From positions 1-44,676 of the forward strand of contig JAEYBE010000052.1 of NCBI GenBank assembly GCA_023404495.1: a stretch of DNA of 44,676 nt. Reading direction: 5' to 3'. Within the stretch, counting starts at the first letter, position 1. The number at the start of each line of letters is the position of its first letter. The DNA comes from Actinomycetes bacterium. GTDB lineage: Bacteria; Actinomycetota; Thermoleophilia; Solirubrobacterales; JACPNS01. Under the pieces are notes generated by a model, which had not been told where the DNA came from, made no database searches, and saw only the letters and a program-made list of their open reading frames with translations. Below are positions 1-9,085 of this stretch, piece after piece. The position numbers were made by a program, and so were the translations under genes.

Positions 1-3000
1 TAGCTCGTTCGCTCTCCGGCGACGATGCGCGCGGTGAGTCTTCCGGCGTCGTCGTATTCGAGCTGCGTTACCTGACCGCCCGGCTTTGTGGTCCGCTCGA
101 GATTTCCGGCTTCGTCGTACTCGTAGCGGGTGCGGTGTCCCAGGGCGTCGACCTGAGCGACGAGCTGGTCTGCTTCGTCGTACTCGTAGCTGGTGCGAGC
201 ACCTTCGGCATCGATGACACCGGTGAGGTTGCCGGACTGGTCGTACTCGTACTTGGTGCGATTGCCCTTTGGATCGATTTCCTCACTGACGCGACCGAGT
301 TCGTCATAGCGGTAGCTCGTCGTTTCGCGTTCGGCGTTGACCGTCTTGGCGAGCCGACCATCTGGGCCATACGACGAGGTCTCTTTGTTGCCATTTCCAT
401 CAGTCTCCGCAATGGATCGACCGACCTCGTCGTATTCGGTTGTCGACTGGAGCACGCCGTTCAGGTAACTGGTGACTGGCAGCTGCAACGAATTGAACTC
501 GGTAGTCGATTCGTTGCCGGCCGCATCGGTCGTTTTCGTGAGGTTGCCATTCGGGTCGTACTCGAAGGACGTATGCGCGCCAGTCGCGTCGGTCGTTCCC
601 ATCAAGCGGCCCATCGCCGAGTGGTCGAACGAAGTGACATTCCCGAGCTCGTCCTTTGACTCCGCTAGATACCCGTGGTCGTCGTACTCACGCTCAGTCG
701 TTTTGCCTTCAGGGTCGGTAATCGAAGTGATTCTGCCCTGGTCGTCGTGGTCGTAGGTTGTGGTTTGACCCAAGTCGTTCTCGACCGACTTGATCAGCTC
801 GTTCTCCCAGGTGTAGCGGGTTTCCTTGCCGCGAGCGTCTGTGACCTTGTCCAGGAAGTTGTCCGAGTGGTACGTGTAGCGGGTCTCGCGTCCCAGCTCG
901 TCGCGTTCGGCGATCACATTTGAGTTCGAGTCGAAATCGGTCTCGACGACTGCACCCGAGAACGTCGTGACGCGATCGATCCGGCCATGCAGGTCGTAGC
1001 GGAACTTCGCCGACCGGCCGTCGGCGCGACGAATCGATGTGATGAGCCCGCTCTTGTTTCGGTGGAACACGATTCGTCCGGCCTTCTTCGTAGCCACCGA
1101 ACTGGTCCGCCCGAAGCGGTCGAAGCGAACGAGTGCCCAATTGCGCGCAGCGTCTGTCACCCGAGTCCAGCGATCCCCGAATGAGAAGGACATTTCACGG
1201 GAAGTTGCGCCGACGGACTGCGAGATCACATTCCCCTTGGAGCCGAAGGTGTTTCTCAGACCTCTTTCGCCGTCTGGATTTATCGCGTCGGCGAGGAATC
1301 CCCGAGAGTCGTAGGCGTACCGCACAAGCCCGCCTTGCGGATTGCGAACCGCCGTGAGTCGTGCGTCAACGAAGTCGAAACGTGCACGACGTCCATTGCT
1401 GTCGCGCACTTCTTCGAGCATCCCGTCCTCTGCGTAAATGTAGTCCACTGATTGCCCGCGAGGGGTGGATTGCGACGTCAGGCGGCCAAAGCCGTCGTAG
1501 TGATAGTCGATCCTGCCGCCGAGCTTGTCTCGTACGTAGTCGACCCGTCCGTCACTCCTAAAGACAGTCGTCGTCGACCCATACGGATCGGAGAGCTCGA
1601 AGCGATCTGAAGCCAACCTGAGGTTCTCGTCGTGGCCATACGGGGGCTTGAAACCGCCACCGGCATCCTGCACGAAATCAAAGGTCTTTCCGTCCTGTTG
1701 CCTTAGACGCACGTCACCGTTCGAAAGTTCGACGATCTTTTCCGTGCCAGCCCAGGACCAGCCCTTGCCCAGCGCGCTCGACCGCTTGTCCATGGAGTTA
1801 TATGTGCGCGTAAAGCCGAGACTCAAGCCAACGCCTCCTGCTTCGACGTCGGTCTTCTGGAGCATGAAATTGCCCGTTGCCGAGTTGACTGGATCCCCGG
1901 CGCCGGCGTCAGGGTTGCCGAGGCCATCCATGTTGAACTTGCTGCCGTAGTGACTGCACAGTGCGCGGAATTCGGGATTCTCCCGGCAGAGCTTCATCGC
2001 TTTGTCGTAGTCGATGTCGTCGAGATCTACTCCGATGGTTGGGCAGTGCTCGGCAACCGTGCAACTTCGATACTCGAGGTCGGTTGCGTACTGGCCATAG
2101 GCTTGCTCGACAGTGATGTACTCATGCCGTTGCTGCCGATACCGCGTCTCAACCGGCGGAGTCTGGTCGATATCCCGGCAATAGGTGGGCGAGGATTCGA
2201 GCACGACTTCAACCTGCCCCGGGGTGCCCACGAGGCTTCCGTAAGTTGGTTCGCCGGGTCCAAGAACGTACGCGTACGCACCGGTGTACACGCCGAGAGC
2301 GCTCGTCGGCGTACAGCCATCAATCTCGTCCCCAAAAGTTGAATACCAACCGCCGGTCTGCCACACACACCGAAAGTCGCTGGCGCAGTTGCTACGGGGA
2401 CTTGGCGACGCCATGCTCACGCCGAATGCGTATAGCCGCGACGCGGGTAGTGGATCGCCGCTGGCGTCAGTGTCTCGAAGCTTCCAACCTTCGAACTCTC
2501 TCTCGAAGTAGCCGAGCTCGTTGTGCTCGCTCCAACTCTCGGCCGGTCCGATCAGGAAATTCTGCTTGGCCGAGGCCTGCTCAGTGATTGTTTCCACGGG
2601 CGAATCTTTCGGGCTGTAGCTAGCAGTGAAGACAACCTCCACAGCTGGGGCACCCACCCGCAACGGGTCGAGGACCTCGATGAATTCGCGTTCGGTCGGG
2701 TACGCGCCGACTTCCTTGAGAAAGTCGAAAATCGTCTGCTTGTCCAGTCGCGGCTCATCGCCATTGGAATCAGAATTGAACGCCGCCACCCGCGCGAAGC
2801 TCGGGCTACTTGGTGCAGATTCAGGGGCGCCCAGGGTCTCGATCATCCGACGTTTCAGCTCATCCTTCGCCCCGTCATTAATCTGCTCGCCGTCCTCTTC
2901 AGAGACCAGCTCGCCGTAGTCATATGCGCTCGGTTCGGACAGAGTGGAAAACGAACGTATGACGGATTCGCTTTCGGCACCATTCGCATCAACCGAGCGA

Positions 3001-6000
3001 ACCTCGAATGTGTGATCGCCGTCTGCGAGGTAGCGCGTTGTGTAAGGAGACATGCACGGTTCGAATTCATCGTCATCGACTCGGCAGGTTGTCCACCGAT
3101 CAGCCGGCGCGTCGAACGTGAAGGTCGCGTCGGCGTCTTCAATCTGCTCGTTGTCCGGTCCGCCGGTGACATCCGGAAGCGGCTGGCCAGGGTCCGGGGC
3201 CGTGGGGCTGTTCACCCTGAATTCCCATCGCTCCGTCACGCCACGATGGCCCGCAGCCGAGGGTGTGCGAACACTGAGCTCATGCGTACCGTTTGAGAGT
3301 CCGTTCGCCTGAAAGCTGTTCCGGCAAAGTTTCCAGGGTGCCCCATCAATCGAGCATTTGAGTGCGTAGTTCGAGTTCGACGTGGCGTGCACGTTTATGT
3401 CTTCATTTGAGACTTCGATCCCGTCCGAAATCTCACTCCAGTCCGGATTTCCGTCTTCGTCGTCGACCGGACTGATCAACGCATTGATCACCTCTGCGTC
3501 TTCGTCTGGAACGAAGAAGGAGGTTCCGTTTCCACCTGTTGTCTGGTCGAAAGGAGGTGCGAACCTCACATTCAACGAGTGCCAGCCAGTTTGGGGGTTC
3601 GCTGCGGTCGATCGGAAGCGATAGGGAGACTCGCACGGAACCCAGTTCCCGCTGTAATCGAGTTCACACTCGTAGTGCGCGCCACTGATGTTCGATCGAA
3701 AGCCAATCTCAATCTTCGCCGCATCTGCCAGGGATGTGGGATTCGGCCTGCGATAGTCCTCCGGCGGATCGATCAAGATAATCCCCGGCTGCGACAGCTG
3801 CGCGCTGACCGAGAATGAGCGGGTTACAGGCTGAGAGACCAGCCCATTAACGCCCGACCGGGCACGAACCGTCACTGAGTGCTGACCGTCTTCAAGTTGC
3901 AGCTCGAGCGGCGACTCACATTCCGCGGAAGGTCCGTTGTCGACCTGGCAGTAGAGGGTCGCGCTGTCATCAGTCGAAGAGATCTCGAAGATCTGACGTC
4001 CGGCGCCGACCGTCGATCCCTCTGCTGGTCCGCCGGCCAGATAGACCGACGGAGCGGCTTCAGCCGACCCGCTCTCCACTGTGAAGAAGTGGCGGCTCGC
4101 CGACTTTCCGGGCAAACCAGTTGAGTCAATCGAGCGAACCGAAAACGTTCGTCGTTCGGTGCCATTCGGGGCAATCGTGACTGGGGAGGTGCACGGTTGA
4201 TAGCTGCTGCCATCAATTGAGCACTCAGCGGTCGAGAGAAACTGTCGCTGTGCGAAGGCAAACTCCACAACACCGACGACGTGGTCGCCCGAAGACGGGC
4301 CTGCGGTGATCGTGGGTGCCGGCAGCGCTGATGAGACCGAGAATTCGATTCGGTTGTGCAGCGACGGACCGGGCTCAGACTGCGGAAGTCGCACGTCAAA
4401 TGTGTGGTGGCCGGGCGAAAGCACCGATCCATCGGCTCGGCGAATCTCCATCGGAGATCGGCAAGGTTCCCATTCGCCGTCGTCGAGCCTGCACTGGAAA
4501 TCAGACACATCCGGCGACGCTGCGCGGAAGCGAACAAGCGGCGTTGCCGAGGCCCCTTCCTTCGGAGGTTCTGTTTCGAATACGACCCACTTGCTGGAGA
4601 GGTACGGATAATCAGATTGCCACGAGATCACAGAGGGATGCGGATCGCGTTCACCGTCAAACTCGGCGGCGACTTGAAGGGTTTGCTGACCGATCCCGCC
4701 CACGAGGTTGTTGGAATCGCTCGTGCCAGTGCAGGGAGCCCATGGCCGACTGTTCATCTTGCAGAAATAGCGCGTGCCTGGCGCTGAGAGCCGCCCGTCG
4801 ATGAGCGACGCGGTCGCGCCGGAGAAGAAGGCAGTCGCAAGCCGCGGTGGCGCACAGTCGACCCTGGTGTCTACCCGGGTAGGCGAAGGCTCGTGCCAGT
4901 AGCGCGCTTGATCGGTCGCACGGTTTCCTGCGGAGTCGAACGCCGTCACGCCGATCGTCGAAACGCACGTAGGCAGCGTAGGCACGGTCCATGGTGATTC
5001 GCAGTCGATCGGTGTCCCGCCATTGACCGAACATTCGAATCGCTCCGCGTCCGAGCCGTCGGCGGTGAATTCGAAGGTCGGTGTTCCCGAAACGCCCGGT
5101 GTATCCACCGAGGGCTTTTCGAGGATTCGAAGCGTTGGCGGGGCCGAATCGACCTCAAACTCGGCTCGCAGGGGCTCCCCGATCGCGTGGCCGCTTTCGT
5201 CGAATGCTGTGAGAACGAGTATCGCGTGGCCGCTCGGCGTGTTTTCCTGAACGGAGAACCCGCCCCAACACGGGTGGTAGTGGTCGTAGCCTGCCGGCAC
5301 CCGAACAATGGCGTTGCAGTCAAGCTCCGGCACTGGAATCGCTGACGAGAAAGTGAGCCTGGGAGTCCATAGGCCCATGCGCGACGGCGTCGCTTCATTG
5401 AAGCGCACCACGTCGTTGGCGTCGAATGCGTAGAACTCGTCTCCGTCAATCTCGGCAGCGTTTCCGGCCGCATCGGTAGCCCGAATCCTCAGATGGTGTG
5501 CGCCTACCGACAGGTTTGAGATAGTCACCGGCGACTCGCACGGTTCAAAATCCTCCTCATCAAGCGCACACGAAGTGTCGACAGCGGTGAGATCCTCGGA
5601 GAGGAACGAAAACGTCTTATCCCTACCTGGCGAGTACTTAGACGGATAGGTCGAGAACGAGAGAGCCGGAGGTTCAATGTCCACAAAGAACTCGAGTTCC
5701 GCCGGCGTCGCATCCGGCAAGCCGATCTGATTCACGGCACGCACGACCAGCAAGTGCCGACCCGGCTGATCAAACGCCGGGGTGGCAAATGGCGATTCGC
5801 ATGGTCCGAAAACAGCGTCGCCTTCCGGGTAGTTCGCCGGATCGACGGCGCACTCGAAGCGAGCATCCGGGTCGTCAGACGAGAAGTTGAATGTCGGTCC
5901 GGGGATCGACGTGGCGCCGCCGTCGGTCACGTCTCCGGAAACTTCGGTGCTCGGTAGGTCTCGTTGGATGGTGGTTTCGCAGTCAGTTGAGTCGGCTGCG

Positions 6001-7691
6001 TCGACAAGCGCCGCGTCAACTCCAAGCCCGCAGGTTGCGGTATCGGACCCGCCATCACGGAGTAACAGGAGATCATCGCCGCCACGCGCCTGAACATTGT
6101 CTGCTCCGGACTCGCCGGAAATGGAGTTCGCCCTTCCGTCGCCACGTAGCGTGTCATTGAAACCCGAGCCGACCAGGTTTTCGGTGGACGCAATCGAGTC
6201 AAGACCTGCGCCCAACGTGTTCTGAGGGCCATCGATTGCAAGATCAACAACGACCCGCGACGCCGCGTCGCGATATTTCGCGGTGTCGATTCCGGACCCT
6301 CCGACAAGCGTGTCATTCCCGGCTGCGCCCTCGAGCTCGTCGTTGCCACTGCGGCCATTCAGAAGATTCGGACCTTGAGATCCGACCATTCGGTCATGGC
6401 TCGAGCCACCAAGGACGTTCTCTACATCGCTACGAACGTCGTCGCCTTCGCCTGGATATCCGTCGTTCGCCACGTCATCGAGCGTGACTGTCGTGGGCCT
6501 GTTGTGTCCCGCGAAGTCGGCCGTGTCGATCCCGTTTCCGCCAACGACGACGTCCGCACCGCCACGCGGATTCAGTAGGTCATCGCCGTCGGCACCATCG
6601 AGATAGTTGGCCCGCCCGTCCCCGGTGATTGTGTCCGCGTATGACGAGCCGATCACATTCTCGATCTGACCGATGAAAAGCGTGCCGACGCCGGACTCTT
6701 GCGGCGACTCAAGTCGCAAGTCGATCACGATTGGCGCATTCGCGCTCGAGAAGTCAAGGGTGTCGGCACCCGTGCCGCCAAGAAGAATGTCGTCCCCGCC
6801 GTTGCCAACCAGAACATCGGGTCCGCCGTTGCCGAGGAATCCGTTGAGCTCGGGATTGCCGACCATCTTGTCGGCGCCACGGCCACCGTAAGCGCCTTCC
6901 ACATCTGTGTGTAGATTGTCGCCTTCGCCGGGAAGCCCGTCGTCTGCAATGCCGTCGAGGCTCACGTTAATGCCAAGTCGATAATCCGAGTAGTCGACCA
7001 CGTCGAGGCCGTCGCCGCCGTGCACATCGTCGGCACCGCCTCGGGGCGTGATCAAATCGCTGCCGGCACGCGCGTCGATCGAGTTGGAGGCGCTGGACCC
7101 CGACAACATGTCGTCGTAGTCGGATCCGACAAGATTCTCCAGCCCGCGGAGCTCGTCGGTGCCCGCCCCGCCGGTTGGCTGTGGATTGGTCGAAGCAAGG
7201 TCGACCTGGACGCCTGCGGAGGCTCGCGAGAAGTCGACTGTGTCGATCCCAAGTCCACCACGCACCGTGTCATCACCCGCGCCTGGTACGAGCACGTCAC
7301 TTCCCGCGCCCCCCAGCAAGGTTGAACGGAGATCTGTTTCGTTCGCAAGCCGGTCATCGCCAGATCTTGCGTTTGCGTTGATCGACTCAACGCTGGCGGC
7401 CGGACAGCTCACAGTGTTCTCATCGACCTGCGTGCAGCCGATGCCCGCAATCACCCCGGTGATCAAATCGGAGACATTGAGCTGCTCCCCGGAGTCTGAC
7501 CTGGTGATACGCACATCATTGTCTGTGCCGCCCGTCGCAACGAACGACAGGACGCCATCGCTCACAGTGACGGTTGATGGTCCGGGTGCGGCGACGACGG
7601 TGAGCGCATGCGACACGAGCACGACAGAACCGGCGACGGTCGCCAGCATCAACGCCGACAGAACGAAACGAAAAACCGAACGAACGAGCAC
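1..7691 (-). CDS. Giant secreted RTX / Ig-like / RHS (YD-repeat) protein, C-terminus cut by window edge
   Basis: I followed the frame codon by codon from the GTG at 7691 to base 2 and found no stop, so at least 2563 residues are present and the C-terminus lies left of the window. A GGGGG Shine-Dalgarno stretch (7697-7701) sits 5 bases before the GTG. Order of parts: signal peptide or membrane anchor (about residues 1-36); RTX-like glycine/aspartate repeats of the GGxGxDxL type alternating with VDFS/VDL spacers (about 75-570); eleven Ig-like repeats, each with a pattern like FxCxxDxxxxxPCxSP then GxHxxxVRAxDxxG (about 595-1590); a cysteine-containing linker; an RHS entry motif DPVNSATGNF near residue 1930; YD repeats (YDxxGRLT) from about 2050 to the edge. 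Such proteins are exported, and RHS shells often carry a variable toxin tip. Whether this one does cannot be seen here. Confidence 0.93.
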   Translation of the reverse strand, partial: MLVRSVFRFVLSALMLATVAGSVVLVSHALTVVAAPGPSTVTVSDGVLSFVATGGTDNDVRITRSDSGEQLNVSDLITGVIAGIGCTQVDENTVSCPAASVESINANARSGDDRLANETDLRSTLLGGAGSDVLVPGAGDDTVRGGLGIDTVDFSRASAGVQVDLASTNPQPTGGAGTDELRGLENLVGSDYDDMLSGSSASNSIDARAGSDLITPRGGADDVHGGDGLDVVDYSDYRLGINVSLDGIADDGLPGEGDNLHTDVEGAYGGRGADKMVGNPELNGFLGNGGPDVLVGNGGDDILLGGTGADTLDFSSANAPIVIDLRLESPQESGVGTLFIGQIENVIGSSYADTITGDGRANYLDGADGDDLLNPRGGADVVVGGNGIDTADFAGHNRPTTVTLDDVANDGYPGEGDDVRSDVENVLGGSSHDRMVGSQGPNLLNGRSGNDELEGAAGNDTLVGGSGIDTAKYRDAASRVVVDLAIDGPQNTLGAGLDSIASTENLVGSGFNDTLRGDGRANSISGESGADNVQARGGDDLLLLRDGGSDTATCGLGVDAALVDAADSTDCETTIQRDLPSTEVSGDVTDGGATSIPGPTFNFSSDDPDARFECAVDPANYPEGDAVFGPCESPFATPAFDQPGRHLLVVRAVNQIGLPDATPAELEFFVDIEPPALSFSTYPSKYSPGRDKTFSFLSEDLTAVDTSCALDEEDFEPCESPVTISNLSVGAHHLRIRATDAAGNAAEIDGDEFYAFDANDVVRFNEATPSRMGLWTPRLTFSSAIPVPELDCNAIVRVPAGYDHYHPCWGGFSVQENTPSGHAILVLTAFDESGHAIGEPLRAEFEVDSAPPTLRILEKPSVDTPGVSGTPTFEFTADGSDAERFECSVNGGTPIDCESPWTVPTLPTCVSTIGVTAFDSAGNRATDQARYWHEPSPTRVDTRVDCAPPRLATAFFSGATASLIDGRLSAPGTRYFCKMNSRPWAPCTGTSDSNNLVGGIGQQTLQVAAEFDGERDPHPSVISWQSDYPYLSSKWVVFETEPPKEGASATPLVRFRAASPDVSDFQCRLDDGEWEPCRSPMEIRRADGSVLSPGHHTFDVRLPQSEPGPSLHNRIEFSVSSALPAPTITAGPSSGDHVVGVVEFAFAQRQFLSTAECSIDGSSYQPCTSPVTIAPNGTERRTFSVRSIDSTGLPGKSASRHFFTVESGSAEAAPSVYLAGGPAEGSTVGAGRQIFEISSTDDSATLYCQVDNGPSAECESPLELQLEDGQHSVTVRARSGVNGLVSQPVTRSFSVSAQLSQPGIILIDPPEDYRRPNPTSLADAAKIEIGFRSNISGAHYECELDYSGNWVPCESPYRFRSTAANPQTGWHSLNVRFAPPFDQTTGGNGTSFFVPDEDAEVINALISPVDDEDGNPDWSEISDGIEVSNEDINVHATSNSNYALKCSIDGAPWKLCRNSFQANGLSNGTHELSVRTPSAAGHRGVTERWEFRVNSPTAPDPGQPLPDVTGGPDNEQIEDADATFTFDAPADRWTTCRVDDDEFEPCMSPYTTRYLADGDHTFEVRSVDANGAESESVIRSFSTLSEPSAYDYGELVSEEDGEQINDGAKDELKRRMIETLGAPESAPSSPSFARVAAFNSDSNGDEPRLDKQTIFDFLKEVGAYPTEREFIEVLDPLRVGAPAVEVVFTASYSPKDSPVETITEQASAKQNFLIGPAESWSEHNELGYFEREFEGWKLRDTDASGDPLPASRLYAFGVSMASPSPRSNCASDFRCVWQTGGWYSTFGDEIDGCTPTSALGVYTGAYAYVLGPGEPTYGSLVGTPGQVEVVLESSPTYCRDIDQTPPVETRYRQQRHEYITVEQAYGQYATDLEYRSCTVAEHCPTIGVDLDDIDYDKAMKLCRENPEFRALCSHYGSKFNMDGLGNPDAGAGDPVNSATGNFMLQKTDVEAGGVGLSLGFTRTYNSMDKRSSALGKGWSWAGTEKIVELSNGDVRLRQQDGKTFDFVQDAGGGFKPPYGHDENLRLASDRFELSDPYGSTTTVFRSDGRVDYVRDKLGGRIDYHYDGFGRLTSQSTPRGQSVDYIYAEDGMLEEVRDSNGRRARFDFVDARLTAVRNPQGGLVRYAYDSRGFLADAINPDGERGLRNTFGSKGNVISQSVGATSREMSFSFGDRWTRVTDAARNWALVRFDRFGRTSSVATKKAGRIVFHRNKSGLITSIRRADGRSAKFRYDLHGRIDRVTTFSGAVVETDFDSNSNVIAERDELGRETRYTYHSDNFLDKVTDARGKETRYTWENELIKSVENDLGQTTTYDHDDQGRITSITDPEGKTTEREYDDHGYLAESKDELGNVTSFDHSAMGRLMGTTDATGAHTSFEYDPNGNLTKTTDAAGNESTTEFNSLQLPVTSYLNGVLQSTTEYDEVGRSIAETDGNGNKETSSYGPDGRLAKTVNAERETTSYRYDELGRVSEEIDPKGNRTKYEYDQSGNLTGVIDAEGARTSYEYDEADQLVAQVDALGHRTRYEYDEAGNLERTTKPGGQVTQLEYDDAGRLTARIVAGERTS

Positions 7692-7815
7692 GCATACCCC
7701 CGAGCCAAGTACGGCATCCGGGCCGCTGTAGCTCCCTCCACCGCGCTTACCGAATCCGACTAGCTCGGCGAGGTTACCGGATTTTCAGGTGCGCGATCGG
7801 AATTCTCGCGCCGAC

Positions 7816-9030
7816 TTACTGCTGAAAATCAGCCCCAAGCACAACAATCACCGGCACAGACCCGCCCTGCGCGAGGATCTCATCCGTCGCCGGCTTGATG
7901 TCCTTGACCGCGAGTTCCTTGGCGACTTCGTCGGCCTCGGCTTTGCTGCCCGGCGCGTAGTAGACCACCGTGGTCGCCTGGTTGTTCGGGACGTTCCCGG
8001 TCGTGGTGTCCGAGAAGCCGGCTTTGTTGAGGCCGTCTGAGGCGGCGCGTGCGAGGCCCTGCGTGTCGGTTCCATTGAGCACGGAGACCGTCACGGCCGC
8101 ACGGTTGATGCGCTGGCTGCGATCGGCAGTGTTCTGCGACGGGCGGTTGGCGGCGCTTCCGCCAGTGCCGCTCTTGCCGGTCTCGTCGCCGCCGCCGAGG
8201 AGCTGCGTGGCGATCAGGATCACGGCGAACACGGCAACCAGCACACCGGCAACGGCGAACGGCACGCGGCTGCGGTGATCTGACGGCGGATCGACGGCCT
8301 CGAAGTGGCCTGAGCCGGTCGAGCCGGTCGAGAGGTAGTAGTCGGGAATCGGCGGCGAGCTCGGCGTGCGCACGGCCGTGAATTCGGATGTGTCGAGCGG
8401 GGGCAGCGGCGGCAGCGGTCCGGCAGCGCGCGCGGCGGCGGGCGTTGACGGCGTCAGGCGACTTTGCTCCTCGGACGGCTCGGCGGACTCGCTGGCATCT
8501 TCTTCGGGTGCAGGCTGCGACACCGTCGCGTCGCCAGCTGAGGCTTCCGCAGCGACCGCAAACTCCTCCGGCGCGTCTGTGCCTTGCTCCTCGCCGTCCG
8601 GCTCGCCCTCGGGCGCAGCTTCCACGCCACCAAACTCTTCCGACACCACATCGTGCGCCTGGGTCTCCTGCGAGAGGACTGCGCCCTCCTCGACGGCTTC
8701 GACATCGACCATTTCCTCCGGCGGCGGCACCGTCGCCGGCGGCGGGGTTACCGCGACTCCAGCATCGGCCGCAATGCCTGCCGCTGCGTCGGCCTCGCCC
8801 TGGCGATACGCCATCGACTCGTAGGCCTGGGCGATCGCCTGGCTCGCGATCTGCTGCGCGCGCAGCTCGACCTCGGCGGCGCGCTCCGGTTCGCGCCCGG
8901 CCCACTCGCGCAGGCGGCGCACGTCGCGCGCCTGGCTGAAGTAGAGCATCGCCAGCACGGCAAGGCCGATGATCCCGGCGAAGCCGGCAATCGCGCCGAA
9001 GTTCAGAAGTATGTCTTTGAGTTCGCCCAA
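7816..9030 (-). CDS. Membrane protein with C-terminal LytR_C-type domain
   Basis: 404 residues. A membrane segment near the N-terminus (about residues 10-32) is followed by an Ala/Glu/Pro-rich acidic middle, a second membrane segment (FAVAGVLVAVFAVILIA), and a C-terminal domain with VSVLNGT then GLARAASDGLNKAGF. That domain matches the LytR/CpsA/Psr C-terminal family (LytR_C), here without the catalytic LCP domain. Two membrane passes place the two ends on the same side; the family's usual location suggests the LytR_C domain is extracytoplasmic, but topology is unresolved. The start is taken as TTG because an in-frame TGA lies eleven codons upstream and no ATG or GTG fits better. It sits downstream of the polysaccharide genes, so an envelope role is likely. 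The exact function is unknown. Confidence 0.8.
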   Translation of the reverse strand: MGELKDILLNFGAIAGFAGIIGLAVLAMLYFSQARDVRRLREWAGREPERAAEVELRAQQIASQAIAQAYESMAYRQGEADAAAGIAADAGVAVTPPPATVPPPEEMVDVEAVEEGAVLSQETQAHDVVSEEFGGVEAAPEGEPDGEEQGTDAPEEFAVAAEASAGDATVSQPAPEEDASESAEPSEEQSRLTPSTPAAARAAGPLPPLPPLDTSEFTAVRTPSSPPIPDYYLSTGSTGSGHFEAVDPPSDHRSRVPFAVAGVLVAVFAVILIATQLLGGGDETGKSGTGGSAANRPSQNTADRSQRINRAAVTVSVLNGTDTQGLARAASDGLNKAGFSDTTTGNVPNNQATTVVYYAPGSKAEADEVAKELAVKDIKPATDEILAQGGSVPVIVVLGADFQQ

Positions 9031-9044
9031 GTCGGAAGAGCCCA

Positions 9045-9061
9045 GACGCCTTCACGGCGTC
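9045..9061 (-). terminator. Hairpin between CapD-like gene and LytR_C gene
   Basis: Perfect 6-bp stem GACGCC/GGCGTC with a 5-base loop, starting about 20 bases after the CapD-like stop and ending 14 bases before the LytR_C start. There is no T-run after it, so it could be a weak terminator or a 5' leader hairpin of the next gene. Confidence 0.35.
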
Positions 9062-9079
9062 CACGGGGGGAATCCGAGC

Positions 9080-9085
9080 AGTCTA
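9080..9085 (-). promoter_or_regulatory. TAGACT -10-like hexamer before LytR_C gene
   Basis: TAGACT on the minus strand, identical to the hexamer before the CapD-like gene. Its TAG is also the stop codon of the CapD-like gene (9083-9085). The start codon used here is 49 bases further on, so if this is a promoter the transcript has a short leader. Confidence 0.35.

Noticed and set aside
1..1550. YD-repeat DNA as a possible CRISPR or simple tandem repeat
   Set aside because: The repetition is at protein level (YDxxGRLT) with diverged bases and no constant spacers.
135..7731. Many plus-strand open frames of 60-260 codons across the giant gene
   Set aside because: They are antisense shadows: no family motifs, no ribosome-binding sites, and the minus strand carries one continuous frame with recognisable repeats.
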